DNA of 64,000 nucleotides from Pantoea sp. Eser (GCA_009830035.1 SZZY01000006.1:1-64000), one strand, 5' to 3'. Shown: positions 9,930-20,227, counted from the first letter of the stretch. The notes: generated by a model not told the origin, from the letters alone. Made by a program: numbers and translations.

Positions 9930-10490
9930 ATGCCGCAGACCATTGCAAACATTAACCTGCACCCTTTTACCCTCAACGACATAGACGCATTCACACAGGC
10001 GGTTAACGCCTCGCTGGAAAGCCTGATGCCGTGCATGGCCTGGGCACACCCGAATTATCAGCCGCACGAGGCGGAGAGCTGGATCCGCTTTACTCACTGG
10101 CAACGCCTCAAGGAGGAGGCAGAGGAATTTGCCATCGTTGATCAACACGATCGCCTGCTCGGAGGTGCCGGTATCCGATTCGCCCGTCATTCCGGCGATT
10201 TCAGCGCTTTAGGCTACTGGGTACGCAGCGATGCACAACGTCAGGGGATCGCCAGGGAGGCCGTGAAGGCATTGCTGACGCTGGGGTTTTCACGACCTGA
10301 AACGCGCGGCATAGAGATCCTGGCGGCCGAGGAGAATCTGGCCAGTCGGGCGGTGGCAGAGAAATGTGGGGACACGTTTATTGGCTGCCGCTACGGGCTG
10401 ATTGTGCTGGAAAATGGCGCGGTGAATACGGCGATTTATCATTTTCCGCGGCCGGATACCGCCGAAGCGGCGTCACTGGCTAGACAGTAA
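9930..10490 (+). CDS. GNAT-family N-acetyltransferase (RimJ/RimL-like)
   Basis: 186 aa from ATG 9930; the frame is open from 9840 but the family N-terminus begins near IANINLHPFT, so the later ATG is preferred although its RBS is weak. Features of the RimJ/RimL branch: EAESWIRFTHWQRL near 50, LGYWVRSDAQRQGIAREAVKALL near 90-115 with the acetyl-CoA loop RQGIAREA, and ENLASRAVAEKCG near 140. Substrate cannot be told; relatives acetylate ribosomal N-termini or amino acids. It starts about 90 bp from a strong TyrR box. Not part of the E. coli arrangement here. Confidence 0.8.
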   Translation: MPQTIANINLHPFTLNDIDAFTQAVNASLESLMPCMAWAHPNYQPHEAESWIRFTHWQRLKEEAEEFAIVDQHDRLLGGAGIRFARHSGDFSALGYWVRSDAQRQGIAREAVKALLTLGFSRPETRGIEILAAEENLASRAVAEKCGDTFIGCRYGLIVLENGAVNTAIYHFPRPDTAEAASLARQ

Positions 10491-10494
10491 GTTA

Positions 10495-10526
10495 AAAAAA
10501 AGGGGCTGGCATCATGCTAACCCCTT
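10495..10526 (-). terminator. rplS operon terminator
   Basis: Minus strand GGGGTTAGCAT, loop, ATGCCAGCCCC, then eight T residues. Ends the rpsP-rimM-trmD-rplS transcript; convergent with the acetyltransferase gene. Confidence 0.8.
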
Positions 10527-10564
10527 GTTTGCTATTAACTTTTAGATGTCGCGTTAGCAATACC

Positions 10565-10921
<357 letters not shown>

Positions 10922-10954
10922 TCATATCCTGGGTAAACTGATAGTCGGGGAAGC

Positions 10955-11719
10955 TCACTCTTCCACATCATCGTTTTGTTGCTGATGAAATTCCCGCTGG
11001 AACTCACTTAGCAACCTTGCCTGCTCTTCAGTCAGAGCCAGGTTTTCCAGAAGTTCAGGTCTTCTCAGCCAGGTACGGCCTAGCGACTGCTTCAGGCGCC
11101 AACGGCGAATATCAGCATGGTTGCCTGACAGTAAGACTGCCGGAACCTCCACACCGTCTAACACTTCAGGTCGGGTATAGTGCGGACAGTCCAGCAGCCC
11201 CTCCGAGAACGAATCCTCTTCGGCTGACGCCTGCCTGCCGAGTACGCCGGGTATAAACCGGGCGACTGCGTCAATCATCGTCATAGCTGGCAGTTCCCCG
11301 CCGCTGAGGACGTAATCACCGATTGACCATTCTTCATCAATTTCGGCGTGGATTACGCGCTCATCTATCCCTTCATAACGGCCACAGACCAGAATTAACT
11401 TGTCCCGTGCCGCCAGTTCGCAAACGCCCTGTTGGTCCAGTTTGCGCCCCTGAGGTGAAAGATATATCACCCTGGCCCCATCACCTGCCGCTGCTTTCGC
11501 TGCGGAGATGGCATCCCGTAAGGGTTGTACCATCATCAGCATTCCCGGTCCGCCGCCGTAAGGACGATCGTCTACGGTACGGTGCCGGTCGTGCGTAAAG
11601 TCACGAGGACTCCAGCTTTGAATGCTGAGCAGATCGTTTTTTACTGCCCGGCCAGTTACCCCGTAATCGGTAATAGCGCGAAACATTTCTGGAAACAGGC
11701 TAATTACACCAATCCACAT
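10955..11719 (-). CDS. trmD: tRNA (guanine37-N1)-methyltransferase
   Basis: Essential SPOUT methyltransferase making m1G37 and so preventing +1 frameshifts at CCN and related codons. 254 aa beginning [13 protein letters not shown]; a 13-residue in-frame extension upstream is dropped because the family starts here and the gap to rimM is then 35 bp. Trefoil-knot motifs [11 protein letters not shown] near 86, [12 protein letters not shown] near 112 and [14 protein letters not shown] near 133. Confidence 0.97.
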   Translation of the reverse strand: MWIGVISLFPEMFRAITDYGVTGRAVKNDLLSIQSWSPRDFTHDRHRTVDDRPYGGGPGMLMMVQPLRDAISAAKAAAGDGARVIYLSPQGRKLDQQGVCELAARDKLILVCGRYEGIDERVIHAEIDEEWSIGDYVLSGGELPAMTMIDAVARFIPGVLGRQASAEEDSFSEGLLDCPHYTRPEVLDGVEVPAVLLSGNHADIRRWRLKQSLGRTWLRRPELLENLALTEEQARLLSEFQREFHQQQNDDVEE

Positions 11720-11754
11720 TGTCTTCGCCGTTACGTTACCGTTCGATTCGGAGA

Positions 11755-12303
11755 TCAAAAACTAGGATCCCAATCTACGTCAATGACGCCATTAGAGAGA
11801 TCGACTTTCCTGATAACCTGTTCATCAAGAAACGGAATTAACCGCTCCTGCACACCGAACGCATCCTTCAGGTTTGCCTTAACAACGAGAACGTCGTTCG
11901 AGCCGGTTTCCATCATATCGATGACTTTGCCCATCTCGTAGCCGTCGAGGTTAACCACCTGGCAACCCATAAGGTCTTTCCAGTAGTAGTCACCCTCTTC
12001 CAGCGATGGCAACTGCGTCGAGTCAACCTGAATTTCGCAATTGGTTAACTGAGCCGCCGCATCCCGATCGTCAACGCCTTTGACTTTGATAATCATGTCC
12101 TGATTATGGTGCTTCCAACTATCCAGTTCGATCTGCTGCCATTTACCGGCGCGCTGGATAAACCAGGGTTGGTAGTCGAAGATGCTTTCAGCGTCTTCAG
12201 TTGAGGAAAACACTTTGAGCCAGCCGCGAATACCGTAGGCGGCTCCCATTTTACCCAACACCAGTGGGTTAACGGGAGGCCGTGCGGCAAGTTGTCTGCT
12301 CAT
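11755..12303 (-). CDS. rimM: Ribosome maturation factor RimM
   Basis: 16S processing and 30S head assembly factor that binds S19. 182 aa, starting [20 protein letters not shown]; the second ATG is used in preference to one 3 codons upstream because it matches the family. RimM N domain followed by PRC barrel ([25 protein letters not shown]). The C-terminus reads WDPSF where E. coli has WDPGF; the Ser codon contains CCTAG (11761-11765), consistent with loss of a CCTGG site. Confidence 0.96.
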   Translation of the reverse strand: MSRQLAARPPVNPLVLGKMGAAYGIRGWLKVFSSTEDAESIFDYQPWFIQRAGKWQQIELDSWKHHNQDMIIKVKGVDDRDAAAQLTNCEIQVDSTQLPSLEEGDYYWKDLMGCQVVNLDGYEMGKVIDMMETGSNDVLVVKANLKDAFGVQERLIPFLDEQVIRKVDLSNGVIDVDWDPSF

Positions 12304-12321
12304 GCTCACCACCGTGACAGA

Positions 12322-12564
12322 TTAAGCTGCTTTCTTAGCTTCTTTGACCAGCGCGTTAACGCGATCAGAGAGCGTTGCGCCCTGGCCAACCCAGTGCTCG
12401 ATACGATCCAGACGCAGACCTTCAGCCTGACCAGATGCGATCGGGTTGAAGAAACCAACGCGCTCGATGAAACGACCGTTGCGTGCATTGCGGCTGTCAG
12501 TGACGACGACCTGATAGAACGGACGCTTTTTAGCGCCGTGACGTGCCAAACGAATTGTTACCAT
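12322..12564 (-). CDS. rpsP: 30S ribosomal protein S16
   Basis: 80 aa starting [21 protein letters not shown]; upstream in-frame codons are leader sequence, and AGAGGA precedes this ATG. Assembly protein of the 30S body, first gene of the rpsP-rimM-trmD-rplS operon, 18 bp before rimM. Confidence 0.97.
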   Translation of the reverse strand: MVTIRLARHGAKKRPFYQVVVTDSRNARNGRFIERVGFFNPIASGQAEGLRLDRIEHWVGQGATLSDRVNALVKEAKKAA

Positions 12565-12627
12565 AACATCCTCTTCAGTTAATAAAACGCCCGGCCCCCA
12601 TCCAGGAACGGGGTCCGGGTGCTGTAT

Positions 12628-12697
12628 AAAAAGCCCGAAAACTTTACTCATTTTGGCGCAAAAAGCAACCTAAACCGCGTCCTTTCGGGCTTTTTTG
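12628..12697 (-). terminator. Long-loop inverted repeat after ffh, before rpsP
   Basis: AAAAAGCCCGAAA (12628-12640) is complementary to TTTCGGGCTTTTTT (12683-12696), with about 42 nt between. Read on the minus strand it follows the ffh stop and ends in a T run, so it can terminate ffh. The rpsP promoter must lie in or just after it. Confidence 0.65.
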
Positions 12698-12705
12698 TGG
12701 AACAC

Positions 12706-14067
12706 TTAGCGTCTAGGGAAACCTGGCGGCATCATACCTCTCATGCCGCGCATCATTTTCGCCATTCCGCCCTTCTTCATTTTCTTCATCATACGCTGCA
12801 TGTCGTCGAACTGCTTCAGTAAGCGGTTAACGTCCTGCACCTGCATACCGGAGCCGGTAGCAATACGGCGCTTGCGCGACCCTTTGATGATTTCTGGCTT
12901 ATGGCGCTCTTTACGCGTCATCGAGTTGATGATCGCTTCCATGCGCACCAGCACTTTGTCATCCATCTGTGACTTCACGTTATCCGGCAGCTGACCCATC
13001 CCTGGCAGTTTGCCCATCAGGCTGGCCATGCCGCCCATGTTACGCATCTGCTTCAGCTGCTCAAGGAAGTCATTGAGATCGAAACCGTCACCGGTTTTCA
13101 GCTTCTTCGCCAGCTTTTCAGCCTGATCGCGGTCAACCTTGCTTTCGATATCTTCGATCAGCGACAGCACATCGCCCATGCCGAGGATACTCGAAGCGAT
13201 ACGCTCCGGATAGAACGGCTCCAGTGCATCGGTCTTCTCACCGACACCCATGAACTTAATCGGCTTGCCGGTGATATGACGAATCGACAGCGCCGCACCA
13301 CCGCGCGCATCACCATCCATTTTGGTCAGGATAACCCCGTTGAGCGGCAGCGCTTCGTTAAAGGCTTTGGTGGTATTCGCCGCATCCTGACCGGTCATGG
13401 CATCGACCACAAACAGGGTTTCTACCGGGTTAATCGCGGCATGAACCTGTTTGATTTCGTCCATCATCGCTTCGTCTACGTGCAGACGACCCGCGGTATC
13501 CACCAGCAGGACATCGTAAAACTTCAGGCGTGCTTCGCGCAGCGCATTGTTAACGATGTCGACCGGCTTCTGGCTCAGATCGGATGGACAGAAGTCCACG
13601 CCCACCTGTTGGGCCAGCGTTTCCAGCTGTTTGATTGCCGCCGGACGATAGACGTCGGCAGAAACCACTAAGACTTTCCTTTTATGCTTCTCACGCAGGA
13701 ACTTACCCAGCTTACCGACGCTGGTGGTTTTACCCGCACCCTGCAGACCGGCCATCAGCACCACGGCTGGCGGCTGCGCAGCCAGATCCAGCGCATTGTT
13801 TTCTGCGCCCATCGCCGCAACCAGTTCGTTACGGACGATCTTGATGAACTCCTGACCTGGCGTCAGGCTTTTGTTTACATCGTGCCCAGCCGCGCTCTCT
13901 TTCACGCGATTAATGAAGTCACGCACCACCGGCAGCGCAACGTCTGCCTCAAGCAGTGCCATGCGAACTTCACGCAGGGTCTCTTTGATGTTCTCTTCAG
14001 TCAGCCTTCCGCGGCCGCTGATATTTCGCAGGGTTTGCGACAAACGATCGGTTAAATTATCAAACAT
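12706..14067 (-). CDS. ffh: Signal recognition particle GTPase Ffh
   Basis: Essential; binds 4.5S RNA and signal anchors and delivers ribosomes to FtsY. 453 aa as in E. coli. N domain 1-85, GTPase with GLQGAGKTTSVGKL near 105, DTAGRL near 188 and TKMDGDARGG near 247, then a Met-rich M domain (about 300-440). The C-terminus ends FPRR where E. coli has FPGR; the Arg codon contains CCTAG (12713-12717 on the plus strand). Confidence 0.97.
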   Translation of the reverse strand: MFDNLTDRLSQTLRNISGRGRLTEENIKETLREVRMALLEADVALPVVRDFINRVKESAAGHDVNKSLTPGQEFIKIVRNELVAAMGAENNALDLAAQPPAVVLMAGLQGAGKTTSVGKLGKFLREKHKRKVLVVSADVYRPAAIKQLETLAQQVGVDFCPSDLSQKPVDIVNNALREARLKFYDVLLVDTAGRLHVDEAMMDEIKQVHAAINPVETLFVVDAMTGQDAANTTKAFNEALPLNGVILTKMDGDARGGAALSIRHITGKPIKFMGVGEKTDALEPFYPERIASSILGMGDVLSLIEDIESKVDRDQAEKLAKKLKTGDGFDLNDFLEQLKQMRNMGGMASLMGKLPGMGQLPDNVKSQMDDKVLVRMEAIINSMTRKERHKPEIIKGSRKRRIATGSGMQVQDVNRLLKQFDDMQRMMKKMKKGGMAKMMRGMRGMMPPGFPRR

Positions 14068-14232
14068 GGTCTCTCACTTAAAAAAATCGCGAGGCGCCTG
14101 ATCGGCAGAATGCGGCGGATTATAACACGAAGCCTCAGCGATCTCTGCAATTGACCCTCAGATCGTTTGGTGCCAGCTGCGTCTGGCGCTATACTGCCGT
14201 TTTCCTTATCTGACTGATACCCGAAAGGATCT

Positions 14233-15033
14233 ATGTTCGTTTTCGCGATAGTGGCGCTGTTCGCCTACTCCCTTAGTCTTGCACTGATCATTCCCAGCCT
14301 GTTGAAACGTAACGGCGGCTGGCGGCGAATGGCGATGCTCTCTGCCTGCGTCGCGTTGATTACTCACGCGGTGGCTTTGCAGCAACGTATTTTTGCCGTC
14401 GACAGTGGACAGAACTTAAGCCTGCTCAATATCGGCTCGCTGGTCAGTCTGTTGATCTGTGCCATCATGACCATTGTGGCGTCCCGCAACCGTGGCTGGT
14501 TACTGCTGCCGATTGTTTATAGCTTCGCGCTGATCAACCTCGCCTTTGCCACTTTTATGCCCAATGCGTTTATCACCCATCTGGAAACTACGCCTGGCAT
14601 GATGATTCATATCGGCCTCTCGCTGTTTGCCTACGCGACGCTGATCATCGCGGCGCTGTATGCGCTACAGCTGGCGTGGATCGATTACCAGCTGAAAAAC
14701 AAGCGACTGACCTTTACCCAGGATATACCGCCGCTGCTGACGATTGAACGCAAGATGTTTCACATCACCCAGGTCGGCGTAGTGCTGCTGACGCTGGTGC
14801 TGTGTACCGGCCTGTTTTACATGCAGGATCTGTTTAGCGCGGAAAACGTCGATAAAGCGGTGCTCTCCATCATCGCCTGGTTTGTCTATATCGTTTTGCT
14901 GTGGGGGCACTATCATGAAGGTTGGCGTGGACGCCGTGTGGTGTGGTTTAACTGCAGCGGCGCATTGTTATTAACTATGGCCTACTTTGGCAGTCGCATC
15001 CTACAGCACCTGCTTATCCCTGCCTCTAGTTAA
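14233..15033 (+). CDS. ypjD: YpjD, inner-membrane protein of the CcmC/HemX family
   Basis: 266 aa with about eight hydrophobic segments (for example 1-20, 38-52, 68-85, 95-120, 128-150, 180-205, 212-230, 235-255). Belongs to the cytochrome c assembly (CcmC/CcsA/HemX) superfamily; the GMMIHIGLSLFAYATLI segment carries the conserved His. In E. coli it is linked to the CorC/YfjD-type transport system, but its molecular function is unsettled. It lies 15 bp before yfjD and divergent from ffh, as in E. coli. Confidence 0.9.
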   Translation: MFVFAIVALFAYSLSLALIIPSLLKRNGGWRRMAMLSACVALITHAVALQQRIFAVDSGQNLSLLNIGSLVSLLICAIMTIVASRNRGWLLLPIVYSFALINLAFATFMPNAFITHLETTPGMMIHIGLSLFAYATLIIAALYALQLAWIDYQLKNKRLTFTQDIPPLLTIERKMFHITQVGVVLLTLVLCTGLFYMQDLFSAENVDKAVLSIIAWFVYIVLLWGHYHEGWRGRRVVWFNCSGALLLTMAYFGSRILQHLLIPASS

Positions 15034-15048
15034 AAAGGAAGTTCTGCG

Positions 15049-16335
15049 TTGGAACATGTTTCAACCACCACGCTGATTGTTACGCTAATCATCATGGTAC
15101 TGGTTTCGGCTTATTTTTCCGGCTCTGAAACCGGCATGATGACTCTCAATCGCTACAAGCTGCGCCATCAGGCTAAAAATGGCCACCGCGCTGCCCGTCG
15201 CGTCGAAAAATTGCTGCGTCGCCCCGACCGCCTGATTAGCCTGGTGCTGATCGGCAACAACCTGGTCAACATTCTTGCTTCAGCCCTCGGTACCATCGTC
15301 GGGATGCGCCTGTACGGTGATGCCGGCGTCGCCATCGCCACCGGTATTCTAACCTTCGTGGTGCTGGTGTTTGCCGAAGTGTTACCGAAAACCGTGGCGG
15401 CGCTCTATCCGGAAAAAGTCGCCTATCCCAGTAGTTTTCTGCTGGGTCCGTTACAGTACATCATGTTGCCGCTGGTCTGGTTGCTGAACACCATTACCCG
15501 ACTGCTGATGCGGATGGTCGGTATTCGCGCTGACGGTTCGATCAACTCGGCGCTAAGCAAAGAAGAACTGCGTACTATTGTTTACGAATCGCGTAACCTG
15601 ATATCACGCCGCAATCAGGACATGCTGTTGTCAGTCCTCGATCTCGAAAAGGTCAATGTGGATGACATCATGGTGCCGCGTAATGAGATCGTCGGCATCA
15701 ACATCAACGATGACTGGAAGTCGGTGGTCCGCCAGTTAACTCATTCGCCACACGGTCGCATCGTGCTGTTCCGCGATTCGCTGGATGACTGCGTCGGGAT
15801 GCTGCGGGTGCGTGAAGCCTGGCGCATGATGACCGAGAAAAAAGAGTTCACCAAAGAGACGCTGCTGCGTGCTGCCGATGAGATCTACTACATTCCGGAA
15901 GGCACGCCGCTCAACACCCAACTGGTGAAGTTCCAGCGCAATAAGAAGAAAGCCGGACTGGTGGTCGATGAGTATGGCGATATCAAAGGACTGGTGACGA
16001 TAGAGGATATTCTGGAAGAGATCGTCGGCGATTTCACCACCTCGATGTCGCCCTCGCTGGCTGAAGAAGTGATGCCGCAGAATGACGGCTCAGTACTGGT
16101 TGAAGGCAGCGCCAACGTGCGTGAAATCAATAAGGCGTTTAACTGGCATCTGCCGGAGCAGGAAGCCCGCACCATCAATGGCATGCTGCTGGAAGCGCTG
16201 GAGGAGATTCCTGAGGTGAAAACCCGGGTGCAAATCAGTCAGTACAATATCGACATCCTCGATGTGCAGGACAACATGATTAAACAGGTCCGCATCACAC
16301 CGACCACGCCGTTAAAGAAATCTATCGGCTCTTAA
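15049..16335 (+). CDS. yfjD: HlyC/CorC-family membrane transporter-associated protein YfjD (CorB)
   Basis: 428 aa. CNNM/CorB-type architecture: transmembrane DUF21 (about 5-185, with SGSETGMMTLNRY and GNNLVNILASA), a CBS pair (about 205-330, IMVPRNEIVGI, VVDEYGDIKGLVTIEDILEEIVGDF) and a CorC_HlyC acidic C domain. Members are implicated in magnesium handling. The start is TTG at 15049, with AAAGGAAG upstream and the product beginning MEHVSTTTL like E. coli YfjD. Operon with ypjD. Confidence 0.93.
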   Translation: MEHVSTTTLIVTLIIMVLVSAYFSGSETGMMTLNRYKLRHQAKNGHRAARRVEKLLRRPDRLISLVLIGNNLVNILASALGTIVGMRLYGDAGVAIATGILTFVVLVFAEVLPKTVAALYPEKVAYPSSFLLGPLQYIMLPLVWLLNTITRLLMRMVGIRADGSINSALSKEELRTIVYESRNLISRRNQDMLLSVLDLEKVNVDDIMVPRNEIVGININDDWKSVVRQLTHSPHGRIVLFRDSLDDCVGMLRVREAWRMMTEKKEFTKETLLRAADEIYYIPEGTPLNTQLVKFQRNKKKAGLVVDEYGDIKGLVTIEDILEEIVGDFTTSMSPSLAEEVMPQNDGSVLVEGSANVREINKAFNWHLPEQEARTINGMLLEALEEIPEVKTRVQISQYNIDILDVQDNMIKQVRITPTTPLKKSIGS

Positions 16336-16339
16336 GCCA

Positions 16340-16374
16340 TAAAAAACGCCGAGATAATGAATGCGGCGTTTTTT
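16340..16374. terminator. Bidirectional terminator between yfjD and luxS
   Basis: AAAAAACGCCG, 12-nt loop, CGGCGTTTTTT; serves both convergent genes. Confidence 0.88.
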
Positions 16375-16390
16375 AGCAGATAAGTCCTGA

Positions 16391-16906
16391 CTAGATGTGC
16401 AGTTCTTTCAGCTTCTCAGCAGGCAGTTTCAGATCTTCGTTGCGGTTAACACCAATATCATGCGACAGCACGTTGCGGGCGATCAGCTGCGCTTCTTCCA
16501 GCGAGTGCAGCTTGTAGCTGCCGCACTGGTATTCGTTCAGCTCAGGGATCTGGTTCTGATCTTTGACTTTAAGAACGTCTTCCATCGCCCCTTTCCACGC
16601 TTTTGCTACACGCTGCTCGTCTGGCGTACCAATCAGGCTCATGTAGAAGCCAGTGCGGCAACCCATTGGCGAGATATCAACGATTTCAACGCCGTCACCG
16701 TTCAGATGATTACGCATGAAACCGGCAAACAGGTGCTCCAGCGTATGAATGCCACGCTCAGTGAGGATATCAATGTTCGGGCGGCAAAAACGCAGGTCAA
16801 AAACGGTAATCGTATCGCCATGCGGAGTCTCCATGGTTTTCGCAACGCGTACGGCGGGTGCGCCCATGATAGTGTGATCAACGGTAAAACTGTCCAGTAG
16901 TGGCAT
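16391..16906 (-). CDS. luxS: S-ribosylhomocysteine lyase LuxS
   Basis: Splits S-ribosylhomocysteine to homocysteine and DPD, the precursor of AI-2; part of the activated methyl cycle. 171 aa. Fe-site [10 protein letters not shown] (His about 54 and 58) and QCGSYKLHS with the third ligand Cys about 128. Preceded by GGAGGTGACG. Intact, so methyl-cycle recycling and AI-2 production are kept. Confidence 0.97.
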   Translation of the reverse strand: MPLLDSFTVDHTIMGAPAVRVAKTMETPHGDTITVFDLRFCRPNIDILTERGIHTLEHLFAGFMRNHLNGDGVEIVDISPMGCRTGFYMSLIGTPDEQRVAKAWKGAMEDVLKVKDQNQIPELNEYQCGSYKLHSLEEAQLIARNVLSHDIGVNRNEDLKLPAEKLKELHI

Positions 16907-16943
16907 ACGTCACCTCCTGTTTTAAGAATTTTTTTAAAACGAT

Positions 16944-16971
16944 GAAACTTTTCTGTTCGCCCAACGTCTGA
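16944..16971 (+). promoter_or_regulatory. Sigma-E promoter of micA
   Basis: GAAACTT (16944-16950), 16-bp spacer, TCTGA (16967-16971), matching the sigma-E consensus GAACTT-N16-TCTGA. It lies 7 nt before the 5' end of micA, as in E. coli. Confidence 0.85.
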
Positions 16972-16977
16972 ATATGT

Positions 16978-17052
16978 GAAAGACGCGCAGTTGTTATCAT
17001 CATCCCTGACAACAGAGGTGTCAATTTGGCCACATTGATGTGGCCTTTTTCT
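16978..17052 (+). ncRNA. micA: MicA small regulatory RNA
   Basis: The 5' GAAAGACGCGCAGTTGTTAT and CATCATCCCTGA segments match E. coli MicA, including the seed that pairs with the ompA leader. The GGCCACATTGATGTGGCC hairpin plus TTTTTC is its terminator. Position between luxS and gshA on the opposite strand is the conserved micA locus. MicA is Hfq dependent and lowers OmpA and other outer-membrane proteins during sigma-E stress. The internal loop region differs in sequence from E. coli but the seed is kept. Confidence 0.93.
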
Positions 17053-17055
17053 TTT

Positions 17056-18621
17056 CTACCCTTCCCGGCTCGCCAGATAAGCTTCAAAATCCAGCTTATC
17101 ATCAGCTTCAAGCGCCTGCTGTGCCGCCACAGATTCCTTCGCCTGACGGCTGAAATCATCTTCGGTCAATACTTCCAGCTGCTCTTCACACAGCAGGTGG
17201 CGATACTGTTCCGCCAACGCCACGCCGGTACCGGTCACACCATTGTCCTTCATCGCCTGAAGGATGCGCGCCGAATAGGTTAGCTCAGGATCGTCGAACG
17301 ATGCCACCAGTTGATCGCAAACTTGTTGATATTGCGTGCTGCCCTGGTTGTTGCTGTCTAAAACTTCCGCCACCCGACGCAGATCGGCAAACAGTGTCTT
17401 ACCGACTTCAACCAGCGAATGCTCCGCTTCACCACAGCCAACCGCAATTTTCTGATCCGGTTTACGCCCTTCCAGCACCACCCGATTCCAGTTTTTGCGG
17501 GTACACTGCAGCTCATCAGCACTCATCTCCGGCGCATCAGCCAGCGTACACCAGATCAGGAACAGGTCGAGGAAGCGCACCTGATTCTCGTCCACACCAA
17601 TCGCCGAGAAGGGATTAATATCCAGCGAGCGCACTTCAATGTACTCGATGCCGCCACGCAGCAGCGCGTCAGAAGGCGCTTCACCCGAGCGCGTAACGCG
17701 CTTCGGCCGGATAGGTGTATAGAGTTCATTTTCAATCTGCAGCACGTTGGTGTTGAGCTGGAGCCAGTTGCCGTCGGCATCTTTGGTGCCCATCTCAGCA
17801 TACTCTTCCGACGGCGTCTTGATCGCTTTCTTCAGAGCAGTGACATAGCCTTCGAGTGAATTGAAGGTAATGCCCAGCGAGCTCTGAGATTTGTTGGTAT
17901 AGCCCAAATCGCTCAGACGCAGCGAGGTGGCATACAGCAGCCACAGGGTATCTTTATCGTTGGTTTCGAACGGCAGCGCGCTCTCGCGGCCCTGCAGGAA
18001 GCTGGAGCTGATGGCAGGCGACGCACCGAACAGATACGGGATCACCCAGCCAAAACGATAATAGTTACGGATCAATCGCAGGTAGCCGGCAGAGATGGCC
18101 TCTTTCCCGCTTTCCTTCTCTTTCACATCAGCCCATTCCTGCCAGAAAGAGAGCGGCAGCGAGAAGTTGTAGTGAATGCCTGAGATAGTCTGCATCAGCG
18201 CGCCGTAGCGGTTTTTCAGCCCCTGGCGGTACAGCGTTTTCATCTGGCCAATATTCGATTTCCCATACTGCGCCAGTTCAATCTTGTTCGCATCGTCAAT
18301 CTCGCACGGCATGCTGAAGGGCCACATACGCTCTTCGCCGAGTTCACGGGCGACATGACGATGAATATCACGCAGGAAGGCCAGCATGTGATCGATGCTG
18401 TGATCCACCGGCGTAATGAACTCCAGCAGCGTTTCGGCAAAGTCGGTGGTAATCCAGTCGTGCTTCAGCGCCGAGCCCAGTGATTCGGGGTGGCCACTTT
18501 CCGCCAGCTTACCGTCTGCCTGCACGCGCAACGTTTCACGTTCGATGCCACGGCCGATACCCTTGAGGGCATCAGGATGCGCTTCCAGCCAGGAGAGCGC
18601 TTTAGATACGTCCGGGATCAC
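17056..18621 (-). CDS. gshA: Glutamate-cysteine ligase
   Basis: First step of glutathione synthesis. 521 aa from a GTG at 18621, which has GGGAGG 5 nt upstream and gives [12 protein letters not shown], matching the E. coli start (MIPDVSQ, from TTG). An in-frame ATG 14 codons upstream is less likely. Motifs: GIERETLRV near 24-32, [15 protein letters not shown] near 150, [18 protein letters not shown] near 190 and RSLDINPF near 330. The 3' end abuts the micA terminator. Confidence 0.95.
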   Translation of the reverse strand: MIPDVSKALSWLEAHPDALKGIGRGIERETLRVQADGKLAESGHPESLGSALKHDWITTDFAETLLEFITPVDHSIDHMLAFLRDIHRHVARELGEERMWPFSMPCEIDDANKIELAQYGKSNIGQMKTLYRQGLKNRYGALMQTISGIHYNFSLPLSFWQEWADVKEKESGKEAISAGYLRLIRNYYRFGWVIPYLFGASPAISSSFLQGRESALPFETNDKDTLWLLYATSLRLSDLGYTNKSQSSLGITFNSLEGYVTALKKAIKTPSEEYAEMGTKDADGNWLQLNTNVLQIENELYTPIRPKRVTRSGEAPSDALLRGGIEYIEVRSLDINPFSAIGVDENQVRFLDLFLIWCTLADAPEMSADELQCTRKNWNRVVLEGRKPDQKIAVGCGEAEHSLVEVGKTLFADLRRVAEVLDSNNQGSTQYQQVCDQLVASFDDPELTYSARILQAMKDNGVTGTGVALAEQYRHLLCEEQLEVLTEDDFSRQAKESVAAQQALEADDKLDFEAYLASREG

Positions 18622-18694
18622 ATTAACCTCCCGCTGTGAGAATAATTTATTGTCGTTCAGCATAATGTTAACCGTAGCCTCGAATCTGTGCGAA

Positions 18695-19125
18695 TCAATG
18701 CCACCATTGCATTCCCTGTAAAGTGGCGGTCGCGATAACGATATAACGCAGCGTTTTACCGGCAGCGAGAAACAACATCGCCGGTAACCAGGCGAAGCGT
18801 AACCAGCCTGCAAACACGCACGCAGAGCAGATCACCTATCAGGCAACCAGCTTAATAACAGCGCTGCAGGTCCTAGTCGGTGCAACCACGTTATTGCTGT
18901 GTCATGCCATCGCCCCTGACGTTTCAACGGCAGCAAGCGACCAAGAAAAATGTTGGTTAAGCCGCCCAAGGTGTTTCCCAGTGATGCGGCCAAAAGCAAC
19001 CCATAAACTGACGTCTTTTTTGCAATCAATAGTGCTATCAGCAGTGCTTCAGAGCTTCCCGGCAGGAGCGTCGCACTTAAAAAACTGCTGCCGAACAATG
19101 AGGCATAGGCGAGCAACTCACTCAC
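18695..19125 (-). pseudogene. yqaA: Broken yqaA, DedA-like inner-membrane protein
   Basis: A GTG start overlaps the yqaB stop (GTGA). The first part, SELLAYASLFGSSFLSATLLPGSSEALLIALL...GNTLGGLTNIFLGRLLPL...LLLSWLP, matches E. coli YqaA (142 aa, SNARE-associated/DedA type). After SWLP the frame is lost. In other frames [13 protein letters not shown] and a C-terminal [20 protein letters not shown] remain readable to the stop at 18695. Two small indels (near 18842 and 18815) are needed to restore the frame, so the gene is dead. Confidence 0.85.
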
Positions 19126-19688
19126 AGTAAGCGCACGTCCACCACATCCATTCCTGCCGCTTTCGCCGCCTGAACGCCAAAATCTGCATCTTCGAAAACC
19201 ACACAACGTTCTGGCGCCACGCCCATCAGCTCGGCGCAGCGTAAGAAGGTGTCTGGTTCAGGTTTATGCCGCTGTACGTCGTCAGCGCCAACCACGGCGG
19301 AGAACAGCTCACGCACGCCCAGCTGCGTCAGTAACGCATCCGCCATGCTGTGTTCACTGCCGGTGCCGACCGCCATCGGACGACGGCCGTGGTAAGCCTT
19401 CACCACCTCCATCAAAGGAAGCGGCTGAACATTTTCCAGCAGCATGGCTTCCACCGCGGCGGTCTTTTCGGCGGCAAGACGATGAGGATCGTGAGACGAC
19501 TGATTCGTTTCGATGATGAACTGCGCCAGTCGCCAGGCTGGAGCACCGTTAAAGCCGACAATACGCGCTTCATCCAGCGTCATTCCATAACGCGCCAGTA
19601 CCTGACGCCACGCTTTTCGATGTGTCGGCTCTGTATCGAGAATGGTGCCGTCCATATCGAAAATCAGGGCGTCGTATTGATCGTACAT
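19122..19688 (-). CDS. yqaB: Fructose-1-phosphate/6-phosphogluconate phosphatase YqaB (HAD family)
   Basis: 188 aa HAD hydrolase, subfamily IA. Motif I DALIFDMDGTILDTEPTH (Asp about 11 and 13), motif II GTGSEHS near 108, motif III Lys near 140 (HKPEPDTFL), motif IV FEDADFGVQAAKAAG near 165. Known relatives dephosphorylate fructose 1-phosphate and 6-phosphogluconate. Intact although its operon partner yqaA is broken. Confidence 0.93.
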   Translation of the reverse strand: MYDQYDALIFDMDGTILDTEPTHRKAWRQVLARYGMTLDEARIVGFNGAPAWRLAQFIIETNQSSHDPHRLAAEKTAAVEAMLLENVQPLPLMEVVKAYHGRRPMAVGTGSEHSMADALLTQLGVRELFSAVVGADDVQRHKPEPDTFLRCAELMGVAPERCVVFEDADFGVQAAKAAGMDVVDVRLL

Positions 19689-20150
19689 AGTAACTCCGGA
19701 CCTTCAACAAATGAGCCATTACTTTAGCCTAATGTGCACAGGTTGTCGCCAGGGTGGATGAACAGCAAATGCTTTGAAAGCATTAGCAATTTTTCTTTTC
19801 AGATAAAGGTGATCGTCTGCGACCGGCAATAACCGTACGAAATTGCAGCATTTTTTATCCGCGGAGGGTAAATAAGGGCTGGCTGGCATCAATGAAACGC
19901 CAGCAACAGAAAAGCAGGTTTAAGTATTAACAGCCAGTAGAGAGAATCAGGTCAGACAGCATGTCAGTCGGGTCGACAATGTGATCGATTTTGAGATCAA
20001 ACGGGAGCAGCAGAACGAGAAATGCAGAGGATACGTTTAGCAGGATGAATCAGTGCAGGCCGTTGCTGAAGCAACGTTATCCTCCTTGGTGCAGCCTGAA
20101 CGATAATGACGTTATGACACACTGAGGGGCTTTTCTTAATCGGGAAGAGA
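19689..20150. other. 462-bp intergenic region without a recognised gene
   Basis: Between yqaB and the tRNA-Arg gene. I see several small hairpins: AATGCTTTGAAAGCATT followed by TTTTTCTTTT near 19768-19800 (terminator-like on plus), GCTGGC...GCCAGC near 19880-19905, and GTTGCTGAAGCAAC near 20061-20074. A 40-codon open stretch on the minus strand (19927-20048) has no usable start codon. E. coli carries several tandem Arg tRNAs here; no second copy is present. Confidence 0.7.
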
Positions 20151-20227
20151 TGGTGCATCCAGGAGGATTCGAACCTCCGACCGCTCGGTTCGTAGCCGAG
20201 TACTCTATCCAGCTGAGCTATGGATGC
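20151..20227 (-). tRNA. tRNA-Arg (anticodon ACG)
   Basis: 77 nt including encoded CCA. GCATCCA acceptor, D arm AGCTCAGCTGGATAGAG, anticodon loop CTACGAA with ACG (A34 to inosine in the family), T arm GGAGGTTCGAATCCTCC. Nearly identical to E. coli argV/argQ. Eight bases separate it from the tRNA-Ser upstream in the same transcript. Confidence 0.97.
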
